A program made the translations under genes and the position numbers. Shown piece after piece: positions 25,101 to 37,711 of a DNA stretch of 64,000 bases; position 1 is the first letter of the stretch, and each line of letters starts with the position of its first letter. The notes under the pieces were generated by a model. It was given only the letters and a program-made list of their open reading frames with translations. It was not told where the DNA came from and searched no databases. The stretch lies in assembly GCA_040357565.1 (NCBI GenBank), contig JBDODJ010000005.1; one strand, 5' to 3'. The stretch comes from Cercozoa sp. M6MM. Taxonomy: Eukaryota > Endomyxa: Ascetosporea.

Positions 25101-25374
25101 ACAGACATCAAACCAAAAAAGAACAAGAAGTAAACTAACATACACAGAGTGCAGTCATGCTCCTGGAACACAGCTTCGTCCAAGAGCATCGGCGACACGA
25201 TTTCCTACGAACCCAGCAGTGGTCCAAACAAGCATGTTCGACTGGTCTGCGTAATCGGAAGTTTACCGCATTGGAACGTCGCGCAGCGAAACGCGAGAAG
25301 AGCTGGTGGCTGCGCAAAGCTGCCGCTGCGGCCAGATCATTTTCCGGACTGTGCATGGAATCGGTCATCATCAT
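22147..25374 (-). CDS. Large unidentified protein, many exons
   Basis: The proposed start at 25374 reads MMMTDSMHSPENDLAAAAAL. Exons then read in frame: EIVSPMLLDEAVFQEHDCTL, NNLTDPRLKVFDRCMRQHDR, VMRRHNMPADWVSADYA, VDAREQLLF, KLLRSLLCRRIVRFVGAFGG, VSFPSFELQRAMSRDARLTD, RQQERQQLLQQQERSVEPTF, LPMYEVSWADVKGPIQITAI, LPGDAPNYGSNKRTDRTLYA, GLLSVVLRQCLLR, VIRALLVSFLEKYVIEESSM, EVWQAVVQAVMPQEHVLLDL and, last, MSLHLMHSHILTLVADNDFA ending LLLSFMT and TAA at 22147. The product is roughly 750 residues. Helical repeats and Gln-rich stretches are present, with no signal peptide or membrane span. I do not recognise it. The region 24.4-24.7 kb is poorly resolved, so two genes rather than one cannot be excluded. 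Confidence 0.5.
24712..24778. repeat. Imperfect (TG)n repeat
   Basis: TG repeats with interspersed TGG steps lie in an intron of the large unknown gene. Confidence 0.85.
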
Positions 25375-25495
25375 TCATCATCAGTTCTGAGAAACTGCTG
25401 TGTTCCCCTTTACCGATCCACGCTCTGAGTAACTTGCATTTCGGTTCTGCAAACACACAAGACAGACTGCATTGCAACTGAAGGCGACAACAGTT

Positions 25496-27080
25496 TTAAA
25501 AAAACGTTCGGTACAGAACACGTTCGTATCCCGAGAGCCAGGTGGCTAAAGCGTTGGTGTCAGTGTTTTGTCTGTTAGTGGTGCCAGCATTGTCAACAAT
25601 GTCAGTGTCAACAATGTCAGTGATGTCAGTGAGACGCATGACATGTGACACGTTGTTGTCCAGGAAGCTCGCAATAACACCCAGCACATCCAGTGGAATC
25701 TCAGTCAGCAACGAGTCCTGCAGTGAACTCTCGCTAAACAAGCGGCCCTCAGAAAAGGTGGGTGTACCTGATGTCCGAGTGCCCAGAAACGACGAGTGTG
25801 GCGGTCACACATGTGTCGTCCACAGTAGACGTCCTGCACCTCGCCAGTCTGCACAACATAAATAGGTACACGTTTAACGCTGACAGGGTGAGGAAGGAAA
25901 AGTGTATCGTACAACACGAAGCGAGACATTCTGCGTCACGAGACTGCTCGAGTTCATCGGAGCGTTGCAGGTCGCGCACCTGTCAAAAAAAAATATATAT
26001 ATATATATATAGATGTACCGTCTGGTATATGCATAAATTTACATACCTTTGAGCCGCAAGACACACGCCAGCGCACCTTTGTGCTGCGTCGATTGGTCCG
26101 AACACAGGGTCGCCGTAGCTGACCTGTGTAATGGGATGGGATGGGAGTGTAGGATACGAGAATAAAACACTAGTTACACAAAAGACGGAGCTGGCGGCCG
26201 AGTTGCAGCACAACGACACTGGACAGACGTTTTTACTCTCCTTTGCCTGTCTCTGTTGTCATAATTTTAACACATGCATCAGACATACAGATACATACAC
26301 ACAGTACAGTGAGAGGAAGAGACTACGTAGGGGTCCGTGATTAATGTGCCGTCACCAAGGAGCGCAGCATCGTTAGATTCAATGTCAATTTGAGTCTCAG
26401 GTTCGATGTCAGTCTCGGGTTCAGTCAACGGTTCCTCCTCACTCGTCTAAACAAACACAACACGGCTTGGTGCGAATTACAAAACGCACCACTGAAAGAA
26501 ACTCACTTCCTGCGTCGTACTGGTCCACCCATCGTCGTCGTCGTCCTCCTGTTGACATGCCCGCATTGCAACACATCATAGTGACCGAAAGTGAGTACCT
26601 CAACAGCGGGCGCTGTCTGTGCACATCGCAATTCAACCACATAGAAAAAAACATCATCAACTCAACAAAGAGCAGTGAAAGGAGGATGCGAGCATACGGG
26701 AGCTTGCAGGTGACTGAACTGCTCGACACAAAGACATTCAGTAACAGCATGTAGCAGTAGCATATAATTTGTCACAACAGTAGTACTTGTTGGTTGTGCA
26801 TCTCCAGCCGAGTGGGCGGCAACTCTTCCTGCTCAACATCGCTCAGCGGCTCCTCCTCACTTGTCTAAGAAAGCAGCAATGTTTATAAAAAGCAAACTGA
26901 AAGAAAGCCCACAGTGTAAGTCGAGCTGCTCCAATCGTCTTCTTCGTTCTATTTTCACGCAGACTCCGTAAACTCGACGCAACAAAACAGAGAAAATGGC
27001 TGTGGGGGGCGGGGGGGGGGGGACCTTTGACATTCTTCGACGGGAAGTTGCTCTATTGAATAAATCTCACAACAAATGTT
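25496..27080 (-). CDS. Acidic, F-box-like hypothetical protein
   Basis: Readable sense exons include SIEQLPVEECQR, the paired acidic exons TSEEEPLSDVEQEELPPTRL and TSEEEPLTEPETDIEPETQI, then NDAALLGDGTLITDPY, VRDLQRSDELEQSRDAEC and TGEVQDVYCGRHMCDRHTRR. The last exon holds LLTEIPLDVLGVIASFLDNN, an F-box-like start, and runs through TDITDIVDTDIVDNAG to the stop at 25496. TSEEEPL begins two separate exons, suggesting exon duplication. The F-box reading rests on the LP..VL..I..FLD pattern alone. The 5' end is uncertain. A (TA)n tract and a poly-C intron lie inside the gene. Confidence 0.4.
25987..26011. repeat. (TA)n microsatellite
   Basis: A short AT array lies next to a run of A, close to the 3' end of an intron in the acidic F-box-like gene. 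Confidence 0.9.
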
Positions 27081-27346
27081 AAATTAGAACACTGGCACAA
27101 ACGTGCTTCCAGTGTTTGCGTTTTCTCGGCCGGGTCTGGTTGAGGCATAAGTCGCTGGTTGAAGTTTCGCAGAGCTTTCCCTGAAATTTAAGCGCCCTGT
27201 TGCAGAATACTGTACACCACGACTGCACGGGTCAGGTGTTTCTCGACACAAGTGATATAGTTTATGGCTACCGTTTAATGAGACCACAGTACCTTTCAAG
27301 AAACAACTATCATTTACAGCTGGCGGCTGTTGGAAAACAAGGAAGT

Positions 27347-28655
27347 TTATTCAGGGTGCGCAACTTCCGTTCTGCAAGCGGCCAGGAAGTAGTCGTGTAT
27401 ACACTCGCGCTGACTGCGGAGGTAGAACGGCTTGCGCTTCTTGTTTTGTCGGTATCTGTGCATCGTCTTCGCCCTGGAACACAATGATGCGCGGTCAAAG
27501 CACACGAACATGGAGGGCTGTGTACGGGAAGAATACCACAGCTCAAAGTCGTCGTGCATGCGCAGCATGGCAAGTAGTCGACGCGAACTCTTGCACAGCT
27601 CGTAGATGGTGAGACCCTGGAGACCAAATTTGGCAAAGGTGTATGCTCACTACAAGGGATTGAACAGATGGGTAGTACAGCGCGGTCTCGGATGTCAGTG
27701 CGAGGTTGGAACACTTCGCAGGCAAGCAAGCGTTTTTTTTTTGTCGAAGGGAAAGTGGAAGGTCACAACAACAACTTACTCATCAAGAGTGTGAAGATCG
27801 CTGTGTTCCCACTTGCAACTGCTTCCATCAGCGCTGTCTGTAGTGGCAACTTAAAGTGTAGGGCCACAAGCAATCGAAAGCTAGGCCAGGTACCCGGCCG
27901 TCCATGTTGTTCTGGTCAATCGCTCGGCAGGTGGGCGGCGTCAGGGGCATCTCCGACTGCTCGACGGCGATGTTTAACTCCGAGTCTCGTGTTTTATCAG
28001 CGCTGTCGCACTTGTTTCCGTGCATTCTACGGTGACAGTGAAGTCATCATTTCTGAGCAGTGTCATGCGTGTCTCCTGCAGCTCGTAGAACTCGCACAGC
28101 ACATGCACTGTGCTGAAGCAGCCCGATCGAACTGCCACGGTGAGTGGACTGTCGCCGTTGATGTCGTGGAGTCGTCCGTTCGCACCATGCATCAACAACG
28201 CTGTCACGTGGACGGTGCGCTGTCCCAACTGCGCCGCGTGGTGCAACAACGTGCGGTTCAAGTCACCAGTTCTCAGGTCCACCACCTTTCGCGGATCACA
28301 GCTACGCAGTGTGTTGAGCTGCGCGTATGCACGCACGCACACACAGTAAATGTACGATAAAATTATGCAGTGGGCTTCAGATCTCACATCAGTCATGTTA
28401 TGTGATCAACTGTAACCGAAACCGGAAACTGATAAACTGAGCCCTACCAACAAACGGAAGTCATCCCGCTCAATAGCCCGAAGGAGCTTCACATTCACTT
28501 CGTAAATCTCTTGTTCGCGGACGTGCGGTCTGGCGCCCTGCAACATGAAAAGAACGCACGCAGAAGTGAGTTGGAATTACAACAAATAGAAAGCGCGCCC
28601 AGTTTACCTTCGGGGTCGGCAAGAAGGAGCGACGATTTGTGACGTCACTCAGCAT
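27347..28655 (-). CDS. Ankyrin-repeat protein
   Basis: The start at 28655 reads MLSDVTNRRSFLPTPK, then GARPHVREQEIYEVNVKLLR and AIERDDFRLL. The ankyrin repeats lie at about 28330-28050: TLLHHAAQLGQRTVHVTALL, MHGANGRLHDINGDSPLTVA and VRSGCFSTVHVLCEF, each with the helix-turn-helix and GDSPL/TLLHHA hallmarks. Further exons lead to LTIYELCKSSRRLLAMLRMH, MHRYRQNKKRKPFYLRSQRE and the end FLAACRTEVAHPE with TAA at 27347. Ankyrin repeats mediate protein binding. There is no catalytic domain, so the role is unknown. The basic KKRK motif near the C-terminus could be a nuclear localisation signal. The exon between about 27.8 and 28.0 kb is unresolved. Confidence 0.68.
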
Positions 28656-28936
28656 GATAGAACGGTAGGCGCGCTAAGGTCTTGTTCAAAAGACGAAGGC
28701 TCTTGTTTCAAGTGAAATGTGACAAATCTGTCTGCGAAACGAATCGCGGATACGGAAAAATCTAACGGCTGTTCATTCGCAATATCAATACAGTTGCAAC
28801 AGGGCGATCATTTGCTACCGTCGATACAGTTGGAACCAAGCTACCGATCGATCAATTCAGTGTGATGAGTGGTCTTGCAAAAGGTACCACGGCAAAGTGA
28901 CCAACTGGCCCGTGATGAGAGATTTAGTCAGTCCAG
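28656..28936. other. Intergenic between ankyrin and EF-hand genes
   Basis: About 280 bases lie between the ankyrin start and the stop of the upstream EF-hand gene on the same strand. I see no open frame or repeat. Confidence 0.4.
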
Positions 28937-31900
28937 TCACGACAGCGAGGCACGTGCGACATGACGCAGCACGCGCTGAAAGCGGCGGCAAAAGGTGTCC
29001 TCGCCACTGTTGTCGCAACGCGTAGCAGTCTCGGTCACTCTCCTGTATTAAAATAGGGTATTGATTAATCCCTCGTCGTTCAGTTCGGGAAGGCTTTCAG
29101 TGCTTACGCGAGAGCTTCGACAAACTCGTTCCACTCAAGTGTCGCCGCGTGTTGCGGGTTCATGTCGCTCAGGTCCTAAAAAGTCATACCAGTCGCACAT
29201 TGAATTGGCAGCTTATGAGTGCTCGGCAATCTGGCGGTGAAGCACCTGTGACATGCCAAAGCACAACGCGAGTTCTCGTCGCGACAGCGAGCGCAGTGTG
29301 ATGCCGTTGCTGTTGTTACCATTCATTCAGTTAGCGGCATTAATATCAAACTTCATTGAAAGAATGACTCTACCGTGCTTCCGGCTTCATCCGTGGGTTG
29401 AACAACGATGCTGCTTCGCACATATCGTGCCACTACAATGAAACTTCATACTGCTCTCGATAGAATTGCCCATGTAGATTGCGGGAGCGGCACCTGCTGT
29501 TGCGAAAGTGAGTGTCGTTTGCTCTCTTTGCGTTCGCCAATCGCCGCAAAATGGTCGAACACTTTGCGTATCTAAATTTATAATATCCAACTTTGCATGC
29601 AACTTGGAAAGGGTTGCTGTCACACCTTGCGAGCCACCTTGGAGAACAATAGCTGTGCGTCCTGTGCACTGACACGCTGTTTGAGTTGTGCTGCCTGTCG
29701 CAGTGTCTTGATGGTCGCACTGTGTTCCGACAGCACATGCTCTGTCAACAGTCGCTCCGTGCGATCGACCAGCGGTTCGCTCCTGTACCAATAAAGACTG
29801 CACACTCTGCACGTGTAGTATTGACACAAACTGTACGAATCAGGGAACTTGATGGCCGCTAGTCGAACAACAGACTCAATGAACTGAAGGACAGAAAAGC
29901 TAGCATGGGATGCGTTATGTCACTGACCTCAGTACCTCGCTTCGAGTAAAAAGATGGTCAGGATTGCTCTCGTCACCCTGTGGCTGTGTTATCATCTTTG
30001 CCTGTTATTATTCAAGAAATAACACCATACAACTAGCGTTTGGATGGAATGGCAAAGGTATGGGTAAATTACAGTGACAGTGCCGTCAGGATTCACAATC
30101 TCCTCAAACTCTTCCTCGACGTTCACTCTCTGTGGGACGTTAAGTGTTGACACATACGCAACTTTAACGGATTGGGTGCCGCGTTGGTGTACCTTAAACA
30201 CTTCGTCCACTCGCTGCATCGTGAGTCGCTCGTCCAGCAGTTCGAAGCACTCCTTTGAGAATTGCCCAAAGGCCAGCATACCTGTACAACAAGTGGAGGA
30301 AAGTAAGTACGACAGAGTGCAGATTGTGTACCCATGTAGGAGTTCGTGTCGTCGGACAGTGTGATAACACAGAAGTATTGGAACACTTGCACAAGTTGCT
30401 GCACACACAAACATACGACTGCAAACTGAACTCACTTGCGCAAGATTTACATTGTAGTGCTGGCGAAGGAGGTCCTTGATTGGTGCTCGGTTTGCGGCAC
30501 CTTGCACCAGATCAGCAAGCTGAATCTCCTTCCTAGGGTTGAGAATAAAGATATCAGCCATCTTGGTGTGCATGAAGTAACATACCAATCCTGAGCGAAC
30601 ATCCGATCAAGAACCTTGTCGGACGGCAGTTCGACTGCCACAAAATCCCACTTTCGACGGACTTGCTATTGTGTCAACAACAAAAAAATCGATATTGTCT
30701 AACTAGGTATCTCACAATCACACGAAATAATTCAACGTACCTGCTTGAATTGAGAGATTTCTGCGGTGCTTTCGCTGCTTCTGTGTGGTTTCTGAGAGAC
30801 TAAAAGCGAAGAACGAGTGGACAGAAGACTGGTGTCATGAGTGCCTTTGTCGCTGATTGCGTTGAGCGTTTCGACACTGCGTGCACTGTACGAGTTGCCA
30901 AAGATAGCGCGTGTGCGCAAGTCGGACTTTGAAGCCTTCAAACTGTGGTATTGCATGGAGTCCTTGTTTCGGAAGAGTGAGTAGTCCTCGGTGTCGGTAA
31001 CTACGACACTGATTCCGCGCGGATCATTGACACTCTCACTCTCGCTGTAGTTGTTGTAGAACGAGTAGAGGTGCACGAGAAAGGCAAAGTGACACGTCAT
31101 TCCTGCCGGGATGTGGACCGTGGCCGCAAAAATTCTGCTGTCACTCTCACTGTCACCGTCAGTGTCACCGTCAGTGTCATCACTGTCAGTATCAGCGTCC
31201 TTCACATGGCTCCGCTCCGTCCTTACCTGCTGCAGTTCGAGCGGCACTTGCCACGCTGCTCCCCGGCATTCCCATACCTGTTTATGCGAGAGGAGAATTG
31301 CGATCAGATTTACCATCCCAGTCGCCAATCGCCCAGACACGGTTGATGCTGTCGGCCCTGAAACCGTCGCTGCACCGATGACTGTCGAAGCGTATGGTGA
31401 CAGGAACCAAACCGCCATTGGACGCGCTGCTTGCGTAGGCGAGTTTCTCCCACATGGTTTCACTAAACATAACAACTGGACAATTAACTACCTTGCATCT
31501 ACGGAAACACACGGATACCCTCGGAACCTCTCAACCGAGTGTCCGATCAGACGCACATCAACGACGACTTCGATATGTCCGTCGTCGTGCTTGCTTTGGC
31601 GTATCAGTTGCGGCAGCACCTGGCGTAGTTGGGACTGCGGCGACAGCACCTGTCCATTGACGCGCACTTCACGTGGAACCAGACGTGACCAGGGCACATT
31701 GTGAAAGTCCGCGTAACGGTTTCGAGTCACGGTAGCCAGCCAATAGACGGTTTGACAGCACACATTGTCTCCAGCACTACTAGCATCATCAGTGAGTGCA
31801 CTTTCGATGCCATCGGTGATGATTGCATCCTTGCCGAGAAAGACTCGGCTTTTCCACTCGCGACAGCGCACTGAGAGCCAACCGTCAAACTGATCGATCC

Positions 31901-31985
31901 TGTGATCTGAGAAGGTCTCTCGTTTCTCCTGACGATCTAATTCTCGGCAAACCCGTTGGACGTGCTCAAGTGGTATCTCACTCAT
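28937..31985 (-). CDS. EF-hand-like protein with carbohydrate-binding-like segment
   Basis: The start at 31985 reads MSEIPLEHVQRVCRELDRQE. The first third holds WLSVRCREWKSRVFLGKDAI and PWSRLVPREVRVNGQVLSPQ. Next comes a segment resembling starch/glycogen-binding modules: GLVPVTIRFDSHRC, NRVWAIGDWDG, VWECRGAAWQVPLELQQ and AATVHIPAGMTCHFAFLV, interrupted by an acidic repeat (DADTDSDDTDGDTDGDSESD). The middle holds SLFRNKDSMQYHSLKASKSD and RRKWDFVAVELPSDKVLDRM. The C-terminal part reads FGQFSKECFELLDERLTMQR, FIESVVRLAAIKF, LLTEHVLSEHSATIKT, LSRRELALCFGMSQDLSDMN and LEWNEFVEALARV, matching degenerate EF-hand helices (WNEFVEALARV), and ends at TGA 28937. I know FIE.V.RLA and EF..AL.RVA patterns from ciliary EF-hand proteins, so a flagellar role is plausible inference. 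An ATG at 29995 could alternatively start a separate gene. Confidence 0.55.
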
Positions 31986-32244
31986 GTCCCTACCCAAACT
32001 AAAAGCTTTCGAGCGGAGATTACGCACGAAGGAGAAACGATTTTCTCAGATTTTGGTTTCTGGCAGAATCCGCGTGGAGACGATCCTCGAAAGGGCAAAC
32101 TTGGCTCACTGAGCTCTAGACTGGTCCAGCCAGCCCCGGTGTGTGCACCAGCGATTGTTAGGCAGGTGAAGTACATAGCGCATCTAACTAACGATGTGCT
32201 GCTATCGATATGTTTTTGGTTTTCCAACTGCCGGTCTATGCCGT

Positions 32245-35200
32245 TTAGTTTTTCTTGTGGTCTTCTAATTCGAGTTTAGCCCGACGCAACTGTGTTTGCA
32301 AAATACGCACCTGTTGCAGAAACAGGAGATGAAAGAAAGAGACATCCTTGGCAAGGTGCGAATCGTGTGGGTGCGTAAGTCTACCTGCTGTTTGAGACGA
32401 CGCACCTGATGCGATTCGGCAGCCACAGAGCTGTCCATGTGTCAGAACGTTAAGCCCCCTTTTACCGACTTAGATAGACGATAAACTAGAGTACCTGTTG
32501 CCGTTGCAGACACGGCGCGCAATGGCACCGTACTCAAGTGCCGAGGCAGTCTCGGAGTAGTCGCTTCGTGTGGGTGCCACCGTGACCAGCATGACGGTGC
32601 GCGCGTTACTACCAAGTGTGTCCTCCAGTAGACGTGTCAACAAACTTGTTCGATATGGCACATGCGTCTCCTTGCGTGCCAAAGACGTCAGCACGTTTCT
32701 TTAAACAGAGGAATACAAGGAACCTCCTGCACTGATACTCAGTCAGTGTGTACCCGAGCGCAAGGAGCGACTTGTTGATCGACTGTGCCTCACGCAGTCG
32801 TTGTCTGTTGGGACAAGTCATGTAGACCAGAGGATTCACGTAGACCGAGATTGTGTACTGGTGTGCTCCACTGCGCTTGACACATTCGCTTCCGGCGAGA
32901 TCGACCAGTGCCAGCTTACCGACTCTACTCAGGGGGGGGGGGGGTAACCTGAGAACAAGGAAAACAAAGAAAGGAAAGCTACGTGACGCGCGAGTCGTCG
33001 TGACTGACGCGTTTCACGTTGATGAAACACACCAGGTGCGAACGCGACGAATGCCCATTCATCGAGGTTGCCTGCTCAGTCTCTAAGATGGAACTCTTTC
33101 ACACAGCACAAGTTTAACTTACGGCAACGAAACGCTTCTGCTCTGCCGTCTCCAAAAAGTGCAGCAATTCACTCTCGTTTTGCACTGTCAAACAGGAGGT
33201 ATGAAAAAGGCAGGGGAAGGACAAAATTGAGGTACCGGGGACATCACGACTGCCATGCACATGAACGATACCGTCGTCGCCCATGACAATGCGCAGTCGG
33301 TCCGACTTGTTGTTGCCTTTGCCACTACCACTGGCACTGTCGCTATTGATGTCGGTACAGGTACTCTCGGTGTCATTGATGTCTTCAATGTCGCTTAGGT
33401 CGCGCAGTTTCTCCTGGTACACCTCGCTGTTCAGAGAGGTACAGTTCTGCGAGGATGGGACAGAGGTGATGACAGAACCTACAACAGCTGAACAGAGACG
33501 TCGAAGCGAAAGGGAGCGCCCAAACGACGCTGTTCCTGAATAAGTCGCCACAACTCTCGCACGAAACGCGGTCGCAGACCGTGGTTGCGAGGCTCCGCAC
33601 CGCCTGCCATGGTCCAGGTCTTGCCACTGCCGGTCTGACCAAAGGCCAGCACGGCCACGTGCCGACCTTGCAGCACCGTCTGTGCCAGCCGTCGCAACGG
33701 TTCGAACACCTCCTGCTGCGTCGCTTCCGTGCCGTGCACCTACAAGCAGGTGTATGGGTGTCGAAACAACAATACAGGTAGGTTTAACGAACCTGAGTGA
33801 AGGTGAACTCGCGCTGAGGCGCCAGCTGACCACTCGCTTTGTGTTTGCGTTGACTGCGAGGTGGGTGGAAGGAGTCATACAGTAGGGGACAAAAGGGGTT
33901 GAAAAAGGGTACGGGGCCAATGCAAGGACCTTGTCGTCAATCGGGTGCACCACGACCTTGTTCTTCGTGTTGCCGGGCAACTCGTCCGCGCGAATTGGCG
34001 GTCGAATACGTACGACGACTCGCACGTGCCCTCGGAGATCCTGCCGATGCGCGCAGATGTGCAAAAGGAAGAGAAGGTAAGGCAGGATGGTAAAGCACCT
34101 CGATCTCGCTGAGCAGACGTCCGTTGTCGCGTCGGAGTGCATCAAACATTTCGCGTCGCTCTTCGTAGGCTTGTCGCACTGCATAGAAAGAGTTAAAGGT
34201 AGTCCCAGGCGTGATATCTGATAAAGAATGTAATAATTACGCTGTTCCTCGCTGAGTTCTTGCTGTCGCTCGAGACGCTTGCGCAACTGACTGCGTTCGC
34301 TTTCTTTTCAACACAAAGGCAGAAAAACAATGCGCAAAAACAAGGGAAATACAAGAACTGAACTAAAAATCTACCGAGATCAGAAACCAAACTTCCAACA
34401 CGCTCGAGTTCTTTCGTTCGTTGCCTTTTGGAGACAAAACACTTAGTTTATCCTTCCTTCGCCCTTCTGGGCGAAAATAAGTTCTTACGACTCGAGTGCC
34501 TGCAGCGAGGCCGTCAACGAATCAACGCGTTCCGACGCCGCGTGCAGTTCCGACTAAGCATCGCAAATGTACAAGGACTGTAATAGATAGGAAAGAGAGA
34601 AATAGAGTGCATACCATGGACATTGTGGTGCCACAGGCGACGGACACCGAAGTGGCCATGGAGGCCAGACTGCCCTTCTTGCTGTCGTCGAGATCGTTCG
34701 ACGAAGAGGTAGCTGTCTGCACCTGCACCGACACGAGGCTGCTGAGACCGCTGCTGGACTCGCCTAAGCGCACACACACACATATACTCCAGGTGCTTGC
34801 CTTTCCTTTGCACTCCCCTGAACCAATACCATTGCGTGAACGAGTGGTGGTGGGCACACATGGCTTCACATTGCCGATGCCGACAGAGTTGCTACTACCG
34901 TCGTCGTCCATGTCAGCATCATCGTCCAAATCACTTAAATCCTTGTCCTAAAGGCATTCGCACAATAGACACAGAAGAGTAGGTAGGCTTAAGGGAAAAG
35001 GTACAGTAGGAGGTCCACCAACATGATCAACCATGCTATTGAGTCGACGTCGTTGCAGCAGCTGCTTCGTCTTGTTCCTCTGTGGAACGGGCAGTCCTCC
35101 CGAAAGTCGAGTGGCAAACGACGAGGCGCCCGACAGCAGACGCACGTAGGGTGCCGTCGCCGAAGGCAGCACACGGCATCGCACAGTCACGGCAAAGTAA

Positions 35201-36064
35201 CCCGGCATGAATCTGCACACGCAAAAACACTCAGTTTCATCATGTGTCCGGAAGTGCCCCTTTTAATCAAAGCAGAGGTTACGTTTCTTCCAGTGGGAAG
35301 CGCACGCGATAAGCACGTGGCACCGTGGTAGCCGACACACTGGCGAACATGTGCAGCGGCACGTTGGCACAGCCGACAAAGCACGCCTGGTCGGTCCCGG
35401 TGGCAGAAGGCGAGGCCACAAAGGCCGTGAGACGCGCGAACTTTGCCTCGAACGGCGACGTGTTCTCTTGGTCCCGTCGCGCCTCTTCCATCTGTCGCTC
35501 GCGTTCGCTGCGCTCGCGACGTCGCTGTTCGCGTCGCTGTTGTCGCAGAGTCTTCTTGGCCGAGTTGTTCTGACCTCGCGCGATTTGCCGTTGCCAACTT
35601 TGCTGCTGCTGTTGCGAGGATTGGTCTGACGACGACAATACACTCGATGAGTCAGTTGCATTCGAACTGGCATCGCTTCGGTTTGAAGGCGACTGCTTGG
35701 TCAGAACCTGCTTCTTGCCTGCTCCCAGCACAGGACTACAATCCACGCCTGCTGGCGCACGGCAGGACGAGTTGAAGCTACATGCGCATGCCGCTCATAC
35801 TTAAAAAAACCTAAGTACAACTGTACAACTGTACCTGCGCTCGCGCAAAGTGACCACCTGTTCGATTGTTTCGACAAAGACATACTTGCGCGTGTTGTGT
35901 CGTTCAGCTGTCACCACTCCGGACACCAATTGCTGCACAAGGAAGGGCCAATATTAATAACGGAAAGCTCTGGGGAATGGAGTACCTGTTTTCCGCATTG
36001 CCAGGCAAATCCTTGTGACAACTTGCACAACTTGCGAGGGTCCACACGAACTTCCTGCAGCCGC
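32245..36064 (-). CDS. C-terminal motor kinesin (kinesin-14 type)
   Basis: This is a microtubule motor. The kinesin-14 layout is clear: coiled-coil stalk, neck, then motor at the C-terminus. Stalk pieces are SELHAASERVDSLTASLQAL, ESERSQLRKRLERQQELSEE and RQAYEERREMFDALRRDNGR. The neck joins the motor as LLSEIEDLRGHVRVVVRIRP. The P-loop is AFGQTGSGKTWTMAGG (about 33610-33650), the L5/alpha-2 region follows, and switch II is LALVDLAGSE (about 32900). The late motor exon reads LLTRLLEDTLGSNARTVMLV and ASALEYGAIARRVCN. Only about 35 residues of coil follow (VRRLKQQVRILQTQLRRAKL) before TAA at 32245. The motor carries a Ser/Asp/Gly-rich insert (DIEDINDTESTCTDINSDSA). Acidic and Ser-rich exons (34.6-34.9 kb) and a region at 35.0-36.0 kb (SGVVTAERHNTRKYVFVETI) appear to form the N-terminus. 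The 5' end is uncertain and could belong to a separate gene. Confidence 0.82.
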
Positions 36065-36454
36065 TACTTAGTCATAGGTTGCGAGTGGATTAGGTTTGCG
36101 GATACCGAGTTCTGTTGGCGCAAGCTTTCGTTTGAGTTGTACCGCAGCGCATGCACAGTAAGGGAGAACTGAAAACTGAACCGTTGTCCAGACCGCCCAC
36201 TATCCACCTCGCTCATCCCGGGCAGTCGCAGTTTCAAGTTTCAAGCTCGCCGTTTAATAATACCACTCTACTGTACCTATCCGAACCTTTCCATCAGGCA
36301 GGAAACTATTCTTCCAAACACGTTTCCGCGCGGCACTTTCGCGTTTCGTGCGGCGATACACAATAGTGTCATGCGGCGAGACATCTTGTGTGCTTTGACG
36401 AACATGTATGGTACTCGATGAAGTGGCATGGAAATCGCAGTCTCGAGCGAGAGT

Positions 36455-37667
36455 GCTAGCTGGAACGGCTCGTGAGCTGTTGCTTGGCACCAGCTTTCAC
36501 CGGGAAGACGAACTCGCACTGCGAAAAAGCAGGATCAAACCAAAGAAAAGAGAGCAGAGAAAAGAGTGCACGATACCACACAGTCGAGTACATCATCCGG
36601 GAGATTGGTGGCACCACTCTGACTATGCAGGGTCAGCACAGCACTTCTCACGCACAGGCGAATCACGTCGTCGAACTTGTCCACCTGAATCAATCCATCA
36701 CAGCAAACTTATCAAACAAATGAAACTGGTAACAGTGGGACACGATCTAAGAAGTACTAATTTGTCTGCCTTGCGTGCCTGCGTAGCAAAAGCAACAGAG
36801 AAATATACAACTGGAAGCAAAACGGAGTGAAAGAAACGGGCAAAGGTACGACTCTTGCGACAGCAGTGTCGACACTGCCTAGCACAGTGCGCAGGTGCTT
36901 AGCTATCAGTTGTCGCGACTCCACGTTGAGTCGACTTTCGTGGTGCGCGTCAAATTCTTCCGGATCTACACATGACATGCACAAACACACAAACACGGAG
37001 TCGTCACAGGCAAGGAAGTGATGATACCAAAATTTTCGTTGGTCAATTCTTCGGCAAGCTGGTCGAGGTCCAACCCGTCTGACTGCTCAAGAAACACGCA
37101 TTCCCAAAACGCACACTAAAAACAAAAGAGAGTCAAAGAAACCTGCAGCAGCAAAAAGAGGCGTCCTCGCTCGTTCTCATTGATAAGCATCGGCAGCAGT
37201 TGCACTCCTGTGAACTCACGCGAAAAGTAAGGCGAGCAAACATGCTACAACTGTACAGTAGTTTTACTCTTTCCATAGGCAACTGTTGGCAGTTCTGAAG
37301 GTGCCTAAAGATCACACATCAAACAATTTGTTGTACGGACATCTACACATACTAGAGCGTATACCTCAACAATAGAATCCGGTGTGGCAAATTGCAACAT
37401 GCGCGACAGCACCCTTTGTTTGTCCTGTCCCGAGAGCCAGTGCAGACAGGCGTACCTGTTCATATCGAAGTATAAACAAACAAACAAATAAGATATCAGT
37501 ATATGTATCTGCTGCATATCTACATATAAGGCGTAGTACCACGTGCTGATACGCATGCCCTGTCGCACGTACTTCTTGTTGCTGCTGTACAATGACACGT
37601 TTGAGCCGGACGAACAGAAGCGAGGATTGCCAAAGTGACGTATTGCTGCACTCTCCGCGTGTCTGCC

Positions 37668-37711
<44 letters not shown>

